Positions 34,493 to 43,463 of a stretch of DNA of 64,000 nt are shown one piece after another (positions within the stretch are counted from its first letter, which is position 1; each line of letters begins with the position of its first letter). Location of the stretch: NCBI RefSeq assembly GCF_900100395.1, contig NZ_FNFB01000033.1, forward strand, positions 17,989-81,988. The letters run 5' to 3'. Below the pieces are notes generated by a model that ran no database searches, had not been told where the DNA came from, and saw nothing but the letters and a program-made list of their open reading frames with translations. This DNA is from Nonomuraea maritima (GTDB lineage Bacteria > Actinomycetota > Actinomycetes > Streptosporangiales > Streptosporangiaceae). A program made the position numbers and the translations under genes.

Positions 34493-35155
34493 CTACGACG
34501 GCTTGACCTCGGCCATGACCCGGCGCATGTCCGAGATCGCGCGCAGCGTCCCTCGTACGGTGCCGGTCACCTTGGAGCGTCCGGCCCGCGGCAGGTAGTC
34601 GACCTCGACCTCGGCGATCCGCCAGCCAGCGGCGGCGGCGCGCAGCACCATCTCCAGCGGGTAGCCGAAGCGGCGGTCGGTCAGCTCCAGGTCGAGGAGC
34701 GCGACCCGCCTCGCCGCCCGCATCGGGCCGAGGTCGTGCAGGGACGCACCCGTACGGCGACGAAGATCGGCGGCGAGGACGGCGTTGGCCAGCCGCGCGT
34801 GCGGCGGCCACGCGCCCGAGGCCGACGGCACCCGCCGCCCGAGGACCAGGTCGCTGCGCCCGTCGAGCACCGCGGAGGCCACCTCGGGCAGCCGGCGGGG
34901 ATCGAGCGAGGCGTCGGCGTCCATGAAACAGACGAGATCGGACGTGGCGGCGAGCAGCCCGGAATGACACGCGGCGCCGAAGCCGCGTACGGGTTCGCTG
35001 ATGACCCTCGCGCCAAGGGAGCGGGCGACCTCCGCCGAGCGGTCGGTGGAGCCGTTGTCCACCACGATCGGACGGTAGCCGCGGGGCATCCGTCCGAGCA
35101 CCCAGCCGAGGGCGGCCTCCTCGTTCAGACAGGGCAGAATCACGTCGACCGTCAT
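34493..35155 (-). CDS. GT2-family glycosyltransferase (polyprenyl-phosphate type)
   Basis: A 220-residue soluble GT-A transferase with VILPCLNEEAALG, the nucleotide-binding VVDNGSTDRS and the DxD motif in VCFMDADASLD. KVTGTVRGTLRAI near the end recalls dolichol/polyprenyl-phosphate glycosyltransferases, but there is no membrane anchor. It overlaps the epimerase stop by 4 bases, so the two are coupled and may act in one pathway. Confidence 0.88.
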   Translation of the reverse strand: MTVDVILPCLNEEAALGWVLGRMPRGYRPIVVDNGSTDRSAEVARSLGARVISEPVRGFGAACHSGLLAATSDLVCFMDADASLDPRRLPEVASAVLDGRSDLVLGRRVPSASGAWPPHARLANAVLAADLRRRTGASLHDLGPMRAARRVALLDLELTDRRFGYPLEMVLRAAAAGWRIAEVEVDYLPRAGRSKVTGTVRGTLRAISDMRRVMAEVKPS

Positions 35156-36132
35156 GACCAGGCGAACTCCTTCATGCCTTGCTCGAAACCGATCCCGGCC
35201 AGGAAACCGAGCTCGGTCAGCGCCCGCTGCGGGGAGGCGACGATGTGGCGGACGTCGCCCAGCCGGTACGCCCCGGTGACCTGCGGTTCCGGCCCGCCCC
35301 GCTCGGCGGCCAGCGCGGCGGCCAGCTCGCCCACGGTGTGCGGGGTGCCCGAGGCGATGTTCCAGGCACGCAGCTCACCTGGACGGGCGGCGGCCGACAT
35401 CGCCGCGAGGTTGGCCCGCGCGACATCGCGCACGTGCACGAAGTCGCGCGTCTGGTGGCCGTCCTCGAACACCTTCGGCGCCCGGCCGGCCTCCAGCTCC
35501 GAACGGAAGATCGCCGCCACTCCTGCGTAGGGCGTGTCGCGGGGCATCCGCGGTCCGTAGACGTTGTGGTAGCGCAGTGCGGCGGCGCTGCCGCCGGTCT
35601 CCCTGGCCCAGTTGGCGGCCAGATGCTCCTGCGCGAGTTTGCTGGTGGCGTAGGCGTTGCGCGGGTCGGGCCGCGCGTCCTCGCCGATCACCGCGCGGGT
35701 CAGCGGCTCACCGCAGCGCGGGCAGGGCGGCTCGAACCGGCCCTCCTCCAGGTCCGTCACGGCGCGCGGGCCCGGCCTGACCTCGCCGTGCAGGGCGCAC
35801 GTGTAGCGGCCCTCGCCGTAGATCACCATCGAGGACGCCAGCACCAGCCGCTCGATCCCGTGCCTCGCCATGGCGGCCAGCAGGACCGCCGTGCCGTACA
35901 CGTTGACCGACGCGTAGTCGGGCAGGTCGGAGACGTCCACGCCGAGGCCCACCTTCGCGGCCTGGTGCACGACGACGTCGACCCCCGGCAGCAGGGCGTC
36001 CAGAACGCCGGCGTCGCGGACGTCCGCGCCGGTCCGTACGTCCAGGCCGACGACGTCGTGCCCCGCGGCTTCCACCGCCTCCACCACGTGCCCGCCGATG
36101 AACCCGGCCGAGCCGGTGACCATGACTCTCAT
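35152..36132 (-). CDS. NAD-dependent sugar epimerase/dehydratase with zinc-ribbon insert
   Basis: A 326-residue extended SDR acting on a nucleotide sugar. The NAD motif is TGSAGFIGGH, the catalytic Tyr and Lys are in NAYATSKLAQ, and SSMVIYGEG supplies the Ser. Between them is an insert with CALHGE and CPRCGEPL, a likely zinc ribbon, as in dTDP-L-rhamnose 4-epimerase-like proteins. The exact sugar is unknown. First gene of a two-gene minus-strand arm, with the GT-C transferase gene diverging from it. Confidence 0.88.
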   Translation of the reverse strand: MRVMVTGSAGFIGGHVVEAVEAAGHDVVGLDVRTGADVRDAGVLDALLPGVDVVVHQAAKVGLGVDVSDLPDYASVNVYGTAVLLAAMARHGIERLVLASSMVIYGEGRYTCALHGEVRPGPRAVTDLEEGRFEPPCPRCGEPLTRAVIGEDARPDPRNAYATSKLAQEHLAANWARETGGSAAALRYHNVYGPRMPRDTPYAGVAAIFRSELEAGRAPKVFEDGHQTRDFVHVRDVARANLAAMSAAARPGELRAWNIASGTPHTVGELAAALAAERGGPEPQVTGAYRLGDVRHIVASPQRALTELGFLAGIGFEQGMKEFAWS

Positions 36133-36183
36133 GACGGCGACGCTAGCCCGCCGTCCCGTGGGTTCCGAGGGTACGTTCGCGGT

Positions 36184-36201
36184 CCGTAAGGGTTCTTACG
36201 G
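36184..36201. promoter_or_regulatory. Inverted repeat between the two cluster arms
   Basis: CCGTAAG-GGTT-CTTACGG is a perfect 7-bp inverted repeat in the divergent gap of the 34.5-40.3 kb cluster, 52 bases upstream of the epimerase start and 47 before the GT-C gene. It is a candidate operator that could co-regulate both arms. Confidence 0.5.
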
Positions 36202-36247
36202 GAGACGAACGGAACCCGCCGCAACGGTTACGAACCGGGCCAGGGAT

Positions 36248-37564
36248 GTGAGGCTGACGGCCGTGAGCCGACACACGCTCCTGGCCGGGGCAACCCTGAT
36301 CGCCCTCGCCGCCGTCGTGATCCAGATGGTGGCGGGGCCACCCGTCCTGGGCTGGTACCTGCTGGCCTGGGCCCTGTTCGCGGCGGCGCTGTGGCTGGTC
36401 AGGCGGGTGCCGGAACGGCGGCTGACCGCCCTCGTCGTCACCGGCGGCATCGCGCTGGCGACGATCGGGCTGGCGACCCCGCCGAGCAGCAGCACCGACT
36501 CGTTCCGGTACGCCTGGGACGGCCGGGTGCAGGCCGCCGGCATCTCGCCGTACGACCATCCGCCCGCCGACCCCGCGCTGCGCGGGCTGCGTGACGACTG
36601 GCTCTTCCCCGCCGACTGCGGGGCCAAGGACCTGTGGCCGCTGCCTGACGGCGGCTGCACCCGGATCAACCGCCCGACCGTTCCCACGATCTATCCGCCG
36701 GTCGCGCAGGGGTACTTCCTGCTGGTCCACTGGCTGTCGCCGGATGGCTCACGGCACAAGCCCCTGCAGCTCGGCGGCTGGGCGCTGGCCGTGCTCACGT
36801 CGCTCGCGCTGTGCCGGCTCGTGGGCGCGCGGCGGGCGGCGTACTGGGCGTGGTGTCCTGCCGTGCCGGTCGAGGCGGTGAACAACGCGCACGTCGACGT
36901 GCTCGGCGTGCTGCTGGTGGTGCTGGCCTTCGGCGCGGTCCGCGCCCGCGGCCCGCTGCTCGGTGCGGCCGTGGCCGCCAAGCTGCTGCCCGCCGCGACG
37001 TTGCCCGGGGCCCTGTCCGGCGTGCTGGCGAACGGGGTGGACTGGCGGCGCGCCGCCAGGATCGCGGTGCCCGCCGCGCTCGTGGTGGCGCTGTCGTACC
37101 TGCCGTACGTGCTGCTGTCGGGGACCGCCGTCGCGGGCTACCTACCCGGCTACCTCGAGGAGGAGCGCTACGACGGCAGCGGCAACCGCTACGCCGTCCT
37201 GCGGTTGCTCATGCCGGACTCGTGGGCGCCGTACGCGGCGATCCTGCTGCTGGGCCTCGTCGTCCTGGCCGTTCTGCGCCGCGGCGACGCCGAGCGGCCC
37301 TGGCAGGGCGCGCTGCTGGTCAGCGGCTCGCTGCTGCTGTTGTTCACGCCCGGGTACTCGTGGTACGCGCTGCTGGTCGTCGCACTGGCCGCCATGGACG
37401 GTCGGTGGGAATGGCTCGGCGTGCCCCTCGCGGGGGCCGTCGCCTACGCCACCGGGCCGGCGAACGTGCACGGCCTCGCGTCCCCGTTCTACGCCGCCGC
37501 CGCGCTCGCCGTGCTGATCGGCTGGGCCGTACGGCGGCATCGTCTCGCGGAGATACATTCATGA
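36248..37564 (+). CDS. GT-C (GT87-like) polyprenol-dependent glycosyltransferase
   Basis: A 438-residue integral membrane transferase with about eleven helices. STDSFRYAWDGRVQAAGISP carries the acidic residues at the external loop that mark GT-C enzymes using polyprenyl-phosphate sugars, and YPPVAQGYFLLVHWL follows. It would work on the outer face of the membrane, consistent with a lipid-sugar donor from the adjacent GT2 enzyme. GTG 36248 is listed; GTG 36263 is equally possible. Its stop overlaps the next ATG by 4 bases. Confidence 0.82.
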   Translation: MRLTAVSRHTLLAGATLIALAAVVIQMVAGPPVLGWYLLAWALFAAALWLVRRVPERRLTALVVTGGIALATIGLATPPSSSTDSFRYAWDGRVQAAGISPYDHPPADPALRGLRDDWLFPADCGAKDLWPLPDGGCTRINRPTVPTIYPPVAQGYFLLVHWLSPDGSRHKPLQLGGWALAVLTSLALCRLVGARRAAYWAWCPAVPVEAVNNAHVDVLGVLLVVLAFGAVRARGPLLGAAVAAKLLPAATLPGALSGVLANGVDWRRAARIAVPAALVVALSYLPYVLLSGTAVAGYLPGYLEEERYDGSGNRYAVLRLLMPDSWAPYAAILLLGLVVLAVLRRGDAERPWQGALLVSGSLLLLFTPGYSWYALLVVALAAMDGRWEWLGVPLAGAVAYATGPANVHGLASPFYAAAALAVLIGWAVRRHRLAEIHS

Positions 37565-38670
37565 TTTTTCCCGATATATCGACTTTGTCGGCCCGATTCA
37601 CCAGCCGCCTGCGCTCCGAGCAAGTGGCCGCGAAGCTGGGCGCCTGGCTCGGCGTGAGCTTCACCGTCGCCTTCGCCACCGGACTGTTCAGCCACTTCGT
37701 GCAGCATCCGCCGACCTGGCTGCTGTGGCCGTCGCGGCCGGTCAACCTGTACCGGGTCACCCAGGGGCTGCACGTCATCGGCGGCATCGCCACGGTCCCG
37801 CTGTTGCTGGCCAAGCTGTGGGCGGTCTACCCGAAGCTGTGGCAGTGGCCCCCGTTCCGCTCGGTGGGTCACGCCGTCGAGCGGCTGTGCGTGCTGCTCC
37901 TGGTGGCGGGCGCGCTGTTCCAGCTCGTGACCGGGGTGCTGAACATCGCGTACGTGTACCCGTGGCCGTTCGGCTTCCTTCAGACGCACTACTGGACCGC
38001 CTACGTCGTCTTCGGCGCGCTCGTCATCCACGTGACGAACGAGTGGGCCAAGGTCAGGCGCAGCCTGTGGACCCGCGTGGAGATCCCGGAGCGCCGCCGC
38101 TTCCTGTTCACCGTGGCCGCCGCGTGCGGGGTGACCGCCCTGGTCACGGCCGGTGAGACGGTGACGCCGCTGCGGTCGCTGGCCGTCCTCGCCCCGCGCG
38201 ACCCTCGTGTCGGACCTCAGGGCGTGCCGGTCAACCGGTCGGCGGCCGCGGCCGGCGTGGTCGCCGACCCCGACTACCGGTTGCAGGTCACCGGAGCCGT
38301 CCGTACGCCGCTGTCCCTCACCTACACCGATCTCGTACGGATGCCGCAGCACACCGTCCACCTGCCGATCGCGTGCGTGGAGGGCTGGAGCGTGGAGTGC
38401 GAGTGGACCGGGGTCCGGCTGCGCGACCTGCTCCGGTCGGCCGGCGTCGCCCCGGACGCGTTCGTCACCGTGGAGTCGCTGGAACAGCGGGGCGGGTACC
38501 GGAGCAGCGAGGTCCGGCCACCCCACTGGAACGACCCACTGACCCTGCTGGCCCTGCAGCTCAACGGGCAGCCGCTGCGCCTCGACCACGGCTTCCCCGT
38601 ACGCCTGATCGCGCCGAACCGGCCGGGCGCCCTGCAGACCAAGTGGATCAAGGAGGTGCGGGTGGCATGA
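37561..38670 (+). CDS. Membrane-anchored molybdopterin oxidoreductase (sulfite-oxidase fold)
   Basis: A 369-residue protein. Residues 25-165 form a cytochrome-b561-like four-helix unit with His residues in LFSHFVQHP, LHVIGG and ALVIHVTNEW. Residues about 235-369 form an oxidoreductase molybdopterin-binding domain with the Mo-ligand Cys272 in LPIACVEGWSVEC. The segment FLFTVAAACGVTALVTAG may act as an extra anchor. Such proteins pass electrons from a Mo centre to the membrane. The C-terminal dimerisation domain of sulfite oxidase is missing, as in YedY-type enzymes. It is coupled to both neighbours by 4-bp overlaps. Confidence 0.85.
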   Translation: MIFPDISTLSARFTSRLRSEQVAAKLGAWLGVSFTVAFATGLFSHFVQHPPTWLLWPSRPVNLYRVTQGLHVIGGIATVPLLLAKLWAVYPKLWQWPPFRSVGHAVERLCVLLLVAGALFQLVTGVLNIAYVYPWPFGFLQTHYWTAYVVFGALVIHVTNEWAKVRRSLWTRVEIPERRRFLFTVAAACGVTALVTAGETVTPLRSLAVLAPRDPRVGPQGVPVNRSAAAAGVVADPDYRLQVTGAVRTPLSLTYTDLVRMPQHTVHLPIACVEGWSVECEWTGVRLRDLLRSAGVAPDAFVTVESLEQRGGYRSSEVRPPHWNDPLTLLALQLNGQPLRLDHGFPVRLIAPNRPGALQTKWIKEVRVA

Positions 38671-39035
38671 GGAAGGTCGTCCACGCGGCGGGCGCCGCGC
38701 TGATCGTGCTCGGACTGGGCGGCCTCGCCGCGGAGGGCGTCCTGCTCAAGTGGGCGCTGTGGTTCGGCGGGCTGCTCGTGGCGCACGACGCCCTGCTGGC
38801 CCCGGGGATCGTGGTGGCCGGCACCGTGATCGGCCGATGGCCGCAGTCGGTGCGGTCCGGCCTGATCGTGGCGGGGACGCTGCTGCTGGCCACCCTGCCG
38901 ACCGTGTCGGCGCTGGGCCGGCGGGCCGACAACCCGTCCATCCTTCCCCTGCACTACGGCGTCAACGTCGTGATCGTCCTCGCCGCCGTCGCGCTGCTCG
39001 CGGTGGCGGATCACCTGCTGACTCGTAAGGACTGA
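38667..39035 (+). CDS. Small four-helix membrane protein
   Basis: A 122-residue hydrophobic protein of unknown function with four predicted helices (AAGAALIVLGLGGLAAEG, GGLLVAHDALLAPGIVVAG, SGLIVAGTLLLATLPTVSAL, VVIVLAAVALLAVADHLL). It overlaps the Mo-enzyme gene by 4 bases and precedes the DUF2064 gene by 5, so it belongs to the cluster, perhaps as an accessory subunit. Confidence 0.75.
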   Translation: MRKVVHAAGAALIVLGLGGLAAEGVLLKWALWFGGLLVAHDALLAPGIVVAGTVIGRWPQSVRSGLIVAGTLLLATLPTVSALGRRADNPSILPLHYGVNVVIVLAAVALLAVADHLLTRKD

Positions 39036-39040
39036 GTACG

Positions 39041-39685
39041 TTGCCTGCTACCGAACACCTGTCGCAGATCGTGGTGCTCGCCAAGGAGCCGTTGCCCGGC
39101 CGGGCCAAGACCCGGCTGACCCCGCCGTTCAGCCCAGAGGAGGCGGCGGCCCTCGCCACAGCCGCGCTCCGCGACAGCCTGCGGGCCGTCGCCGCGACGC
39201 CGGCCACCCAGCGGGTGCTCGCTCTCGACGGGCTTCCCGGAGGTTGGCTCCCGGCCGGTTTCGTCCTGATCCCTCAGCGCGGCACGAGCCTGGACGAGCG
39301 CCTGGCCGCGGCCTTCGCCGACGCTTGTCGCCTGCGTCCTGACCCCGTCGTGCTGATCGGCATGGACACCCCCCAGATCACCCCGTCGCTGCTGCGCGAG
39401 GCCGGGCAGGCGCTGGAGCGGCACGACGCCGTGTACGGCCCGGCCGCCGACGGCGGCTTCTGGCTGCTCGGTCTCCGCAGCCCCGACCCGTCGTTAGTGC
39501 TCGGGGTGCCCATGTCGCACCCGGAGACCGGCAAGCTGCAGCTCGACCGGCTCGACCGTGCCGGGCTGGACGTGCACCACCTGCCCGAGCTCACCGACGT
39601 CGACACGGTGGCGGACGCCGTGACCGTGGCCGCCGAGGCGCCGTCCTCCTGCTTCGCCGCCACGTTGAAGGGGCTGGGCCGATGA
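39041..39685 (+). CDS. DUF2064/TIGR04282-type glycosyltransferase
   Basis: A 214-residue nucleotide-diphospho-sugar transferase-fold protein: IVVLAKEPLPGRAKTRLTPP at the start, VLIGMDTPQITPSLL with the metal-binding Asp, and DAVYGPAADGGFWLLGLR. Family TIGR04282 includes members found near arsenosugar genes, but no arsenic gene is seen here. TTG start at 39041 is the first in frame. The stop overlaps the methyltransferase ATG by 4 bases. Confidence 0.86.
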   Translation: MPATEHLSQIVVLAKEPLPGRAKTRLTPPFSPEEAAALATAALRDSLRAVAATPATQRVLALDGLPGGWLPAGFVLIPQRGTSLDERLAAAFADACRLRPDPVVLIGMDTPQITPSLLREAGQALERHDAVYGPAADGGFWLLGLRSPDPSLVLGVPMSHPETGKLQLDRLDRAGLDVHHLPELTDVDTVADAVTVAAEAPSSCFAATLKGLGR

Positions 39686-40293
39686 TCGGGCAGCTCTACG
39701 CCGACGCCCTCGCGGGAGAGGCCGCCGAGCTCGAGTACGTGGACGGCTCCCGCGTCACGCTTGAAACCGCGCACTGGTTCGAGCCGATCCCCGGCGACGA
39801 GGACCTGCTGCGCCGCTGCTCCAGCCCGACCCTGGACATCGGCTCCGGCCCGGGACGGCTCACCGTGGCGCTGACCCGGCGCGGCGTCCGCTCGCTCGGC
39901 ATCGACGTCACGCCACGGGCCGTCGCGCTGACCCGCCGCGCCGGCGGGTTCGCGCTGCTCCGGGACGTCTTCGACGACGTCCCCGGCAGCGGTCGCTGGG
40001 CCACGGCGCTGCTCGCCGACGGCAACATCGGCATCGGCGGCAACCCCGAGGCCCTGCTGCGCAGGGTGCGGCAACTGCTCGGGCCGGGCGGCACGGTCAT
40101 CGCCGACGTGGCGCCGCCCGAGACCCGCAGCCGGGTCGACCGGGTACGGCTGCGCCGCGGCCCGCTCGTGGGTGAGTGGTTCGGCTGGGCGACCGTCTCG
40201 GCGAGCGACATCCGAAGGGTGGCGCTGGCAGCCGGGTTCACCGACGCCGACTGCTGGGCCGCGCACGGCCGCTGGTTGGCATGCCTGCGCTGA
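39682..40293 (+). CDS. SAM-dependent methyltransferase
   Basis: A 203-residue class I methyltransferase: motif I is TLDIGSGPGRLTVALTRRG, motif II SLGIDVTPRAV, motif IV ATALLADGNIGIGG and motif V LLGPGGTVIADV. The acceptor is unknown; as last gene of the arm it may modify the cluster's sugar product. It converges with the hydrolase gene with no gap. Confidence 0.85.
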   Translation: MIGQLYADALAGEAAELEYVDGSRVTLETAHWFEPIPGDEDLLRRCSSPTLDIGSGPGRLTVALTRRGVRSLGIDVTPRAVALTRRAGGFALLRDVFDDVPGSGRWATALLADGNIGIGGNPEALLRRVRQLLGPGGTVIADVAPPETRSRVDRVRLRRGPLVGEWFGWATVSASDIRRVALAAGFTDADCWAAHGRWLACLR

Positions 40294-41163
40294 TCACGGC
40301 GCGGTCATCCGGTCCATGAAGTCGAGGACGAGTTCGGCGACCTCGTCCCCGGCGCTCTCCAGGAGGAAGTGGCCGCCGTCGAGGAGGTGGATCTCGGCGT
40401 CGGGGACGTCCCTGGCGAAGGCGCCGGCCCCCTCGGGGCCGAAGATCTCGTCGTTCCTGCCCCACACCGCGAGCACCGGCGGGCAGTGATCGCGCAGGTA
40501 CGCGTGCAGCGCCGGGTACATCGGCGGGTTCGTCGCGTAGTCGCGGAAGAGCGCGAGCTGGATCTCGTCGTTGCCGGGCCGCGACAGCAGGGCGAAGTCG
40601 TGGTGCCAGGTGTCCGGGCTGACCAGGCTCTCATCGGGGACCCCGGTGAGGTACTGCCACCTGGTGGCCTCCAGGGTCAGCGCGCCGCGGACGCCCTTCT
40701 CGGTCTCCGGGTTCTGCTCCCGGTGGTAGGCCCACACGGTCTCCCAGAAGGCGGGGACGAAGCCCTCGTCGTACCCGTTGCCGTTCTGCGTGATGATCGC
40801 GGTGATCGCCTTCGGGTCGGCGAGCGCGAGCCGCCAGCCGATCGGGGCGCCGTAGTCCTGGACGTAGACGGCGTACCGCGTGACGCCGAGGTGGCGGAGC
40901 AGCCCGGCGGTCAGGTCGGTGAGGGCGTCGAAGGTGTAGGTGAACTCGTCGGCGGGAGGGGCGTCGGACAGCCCGAACCCGAGGTGGTCGGGGGCGATCA
41001 CGTGGTAGCGGGCGGCGAGTGCGGGGATCAGGTTGCGGAACATGAACGAGCTGGTCGGGAAGCCGTGCAGCAGCACGATGACGGGAGCGTCGGCGGGGCC
41101 GGCCTCCCGGTAGAACAGACGCCTGCCCTGGACGGTGGCGTAACGGTGGTGAACGGCGGCCAT
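40294..41163 (-). CDS. Alpha/beta hydrolase with Asp nucleophile (dehalogenase/epoxide-hydrolase type)
   Basis: A 289-residue cytoplasmic hydrolase. The oxyanion motif HGFPTSS is at 33-39, the nucleophile is Asp103 in YVQDYGAPIGW, the acid lies in AVWGRNDEIFGP and the base in LLDGGHFLLES. An Asp nucleophile points to haloalkane dehalogenase or epoxide hydrolase chemistry rather than esterase activity. AAAGGGG before ATG 41163 fixes the start. It diverges from a CGNR regulator, which may respond to the substrate. Confidence 0.88.
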   Translation of the reverse strand: MAAVHHRYATVQGRRLFYREAGPADAPVIVLLHGFPTSSFMFRNLIPALAARYHVIAPDHLGFGLSDAPPADEFTYTFDALTDLTAGLLRHLGVTRYAVYVQDYGAPIGWRLALADPKAITAIITQNGNGYDEGFVPAFWETVWAYHREQNPETEKGVRGALTLEATRWQYLTGVPDESLVSPDTWHHDFALLSRPGNDEIQLALFRDYATNPPMYPALHAYLRDHCPPVLAVWGRNDEIFGPEGAGAFARDVPDAEIHLLDGGHFLLESAGDEVAELVLDFMDRMTAP

Positions 41164-41234
41164 GTCTAACCCCTTTGGTCGGTTTTTGATGGTTAGACGT
41201 AAGCATGGGGTGGTATAACCTGTCAAGGTGACCT

Positions 41235-41747
41235 GTGGAGGTTAGGTTGGACGTTGACGAGACTTTGCTGCTCGACCTGCTGAACACCACCCCCGTCGTC
41301 GGCGGGGCGCCGCGCGACGAGCTCGCCGACGCCGACGCCGGGCGGCGCTGGCTGTCCGCCCATGGCCGGCCGACCGGTGTGGACGAGTGGCGCGCCCTGC
41401 GCGAGGTGCGTTCCGTACTGCAGGCCATCGTCCGCCACGACGCCTCCCCGGACGGGCTCGCGCCGTTCGTCGAGGGTGTGACCCGCCGTGCGACGCTGAT
41501 CGACGGCAGCGTGGAATGGACCCTCGACCTCCCTGAAGGCAGAACGGCGGCCGCGCGTGTCGTCCTCGCCTGGGACGAGTTGCGCCGCTCAAGCCCCGGC
41601 CGCCTGCGTCCATGCGCCAACGAGGAATGCCGCCTGTTCCTCATCGACCACAGCAAACCCAACCGAGCCCGCTGGTGCTCCATGGCGGTCTGCGGCAACC
41701 GCATGAAAGCCCGCCGCCACTACCATCGCACCCGCGAAACCCCCTGA
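41235..41747 (+). CDS. CGNR zinc-finger transcriptional regulator
   Basis: A 170-residue protein. Residues 1-110 form the ABATE-like stress-related domain (LLLDLLNTTPVVGG), and the C-terminal CGNR finger is CANEECRLFLIDHSKPNRAR with WCSMAVCGNRMKARRHY. It is predicted to bind DNA and probably regulates the divergent hydrolase. GTG 41235 is used; TATAAC at 41214-41219 suggests a short or absent leader. Confidence 0.88.
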   Translation: MEVRLDVDETLLLDLLNTTPVVGGAPRDELADADAGRRWLSAHGRPTGVDEWRALREVRSVLQAIVRHDASPDGLAPFVEGVTRRATLIDGSVEWTLDLPEGRTAAARVVLAWDELRRSSPGRLRPCANEECRLFLIDHSKPNRARWCSMAVCGNRMKARRHYHRTRETP

Positions 41748-42038
41748 CCCCTCACCTGCGGATGTCCTGCAAGGGGCGCCACCACCCTCAACCCGAAGAC
41801 ACGAAGAGGCCCGCCAAGGCGGAGATTGCACCGGCCCAGGCACTCCGCCCCGCAGAGGCGCGGGCCTCCCTGCGGGGGCCGCGCCCCTCGGCCCGCAGGA
41901 GTCCTGCCGGCCTGCGGAGGCCCTGTCCCCTTCACCCCAAAGGGACGGAGAGGTGCGCCGAGGCCCCTTTACCCCTTAAAAGGGACGGCGAGGTGCGCTG
42001 AGGCGGAAGGTGCACTGGCTCCTGAATCAGACGTTGGC
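41748..42038. repeat. Non-coding region with 40-base direct repeats
   Basis: No gene is seen in these 291 bases. AAAGGGACGGNGAGGTGCGC followed by YGAGGC occurs at 41939-41964 and 41979-42004, a 40-base period with two mismatches. Flanking CCCCTTYACCCC blocks repeat too, and a looser copy (AGGCGGAGATTGCACCGGC, AGGCGGAAGGTGCACTGGC) lies at about 41819 and 42001. It may be decayed repeat DNA or an array of regulator sites. Confidence 0.55.
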
Positions 42039-43259
42039 TTATTCGCTGGGCGGTGTCTCGGTGGTGGTGATCTTGACTTCTGAGTGCAGAGTGCGGTGGA
42101 CGGGGCACTTGTCGGCGATCTCCAACAGGCGCCGGCGCTGGTCCGCGTCCAGGTTGCCGTCCAGGTGGATGACGCGTTCTATCCGGTCGATGTGACCGTC
42201 CCGGGTCTCGCAGTCGGCGCAGTCGTCCGCGTGGACGCGCGAATGCCGGAGCTTCACGGTCACGTGGTCGAGGGGCCACTGCTTGCGCCGGGCGTACATC
42301 CGCAGCGTCATCGACGTGCACGCGCCGAGACCCGCCAGCAGCAGGTCGTACGGGCTGGGCCCGCTGTCGACACCGACCGGCCGCGGCTCGTCGGCCGTGA
42401 GCGTGTGCCGTCCGAGCGTGACGTGCTGCCCGTACCGGGACTCGCCGTTCTCTGACACCACGACGAACCCGTCACCAGACTCCTCCTCCGGGACAGACTG
42501 ATCGGGCAGGTAGCGCGCGGCCCAGGTGGCGAGCATGGTGGCCGCGAACACGGCGTCGTTCCGGTCGGTGAGCAGGTGGTCGGCACCGTCCAGGGCGATG
42601 AACGACTTGGGGTGGCGGGCGGCGTCGAAGATCTGCCGGGCGTTGTCCACGCCGACGATCTTGTCGCCCGGCGCGTGCATCACCAGCAGCGCCGCACCCA
42701 GTTGCGCGATGCGCTCGGCCTGTGACTGGACGGCGATGTCGTCCAGGAACTGCTTGCGGATGCGGAAGGACCGTCCGGCCAGCACCACTTCGGCCTCGCC
42801 GCGCTGCTCGATCTCGGCGCGGCTGCCCTCCAGCAGGTGCAGCACGTGCGCGGGGTCGGCGGGCGCGCCGATCGTGGCGACCGCCCGCACCTCGGGCACC
42901 CGGTGTGCGGCAGCCAGCACTGCCGCACCGCCGAGGGAGTGCCCGACGAGGAGCGTCGGAGCCGCGAACCGTTCCCTGAGGTGGTCGGCGGCGGCCACCA
43001 CGTCGGCCACGTTGGAGCTGAAGTCGGTGTTGCCGAAGTCGCCGCCTGACCCGCCGAGCCCGGTGAAGTCGAACCGCAGCACCGCGATGCCGAAGTCGGT
43101 CAGCGCCCGCGCGATCCTGGCCGCCGCCACCACGTCCTTGCCGCAGGTGAAGCAGTGAGCGAACAGCGCATAGGCCCGCGGGCGCGACTCGGGCAGGTCG
43201 AGCCGCGCGGCGAGCGGCACTCCGTGAGATCCGGTGAACTCGAACTTCTCACTGGTCAT
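42039..43259 (-). CDS. Alpha/beta hydrolase-OsmC fusion protein
   Basis: A 406-residue two-domain protein. Residues 1-255 are an alpha/beta hydrolase (FAHCFTCGKD, nucleophile in LLVGHSLGGAAVL, ALDGADHLLT). Residues about 275-406 are an OsmC domain with the peroxidatic Cys in LAGLGACTSMTLRMYA and the second in IADKCPVHRTL. OsmC proteins reduce organic hydroperoxides. This fusion is known in other bacteria, so the arrangement is not new. ATG 43259 (MTSEKFEF) starts the hydrolase cleanly. Confidence 0.9.
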   Translation of the reverse strand: MTSEKFEFTGSHGVPLAARLDLPESRPRAYALFAHCFTCGKDVVAAARIARALTDFGIAVLRFDFTGLGGSGGDFGNTDFSSNVADVVAAADHLRERFAAPTLLVGHSLGGAAVLAAAHRVPEVRAVATIGAPADPAHVLHLLEGSRAEIEQRGEAEVVLAGRSFRIRKQFLDDIAVQSQAERIAQLGAALLVMHAPGDKIVGVDNARQIFDAARHPKSFIALDGADHLLTDRNDAVFAATMLATWAARYLPDQSVPEEESGDGFVVVSENGESRYGQHVTLGRHTLTADEPRPVGVDSGPSPYDLLLAGLGACTSMTLRMYARRKQWPLDHVTVKLRHSRVHADDCADCETRDGHIDRIERVIHLDGNLDADQRRRLLEIADKCPVHRTLHSEVKITTTETPPSE

Positions 43260-43463
43260 CGTCAGCTCCGTCGTTCGCTGGGTACGGCCAAGGCTCCCAC
43301 CGGCCGGCGGCGCAACGTACCGGTTGCCCGCGACGTCCCGCGTCACGCAGATCATGCGCCCCGGCCGTCGGTGACAACACCTCGGCCCTCGTTCACCATC
43401 CCAGATCTCCCTTTCGCCCGTTCGCGCGGGCCCCACGCATCCGCTCGCGGAGGGCCGAAGCGG

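Noticed and set aside
39041..39685. Arsenosugar biosynthesis cluster
   Set aside because: Only the DUF2064 family name suggests arsenic; no ArsM, ArsS or arsenic transporter is present, and the ArsR protein at 11 kb has a zinc/cobalt-type site.
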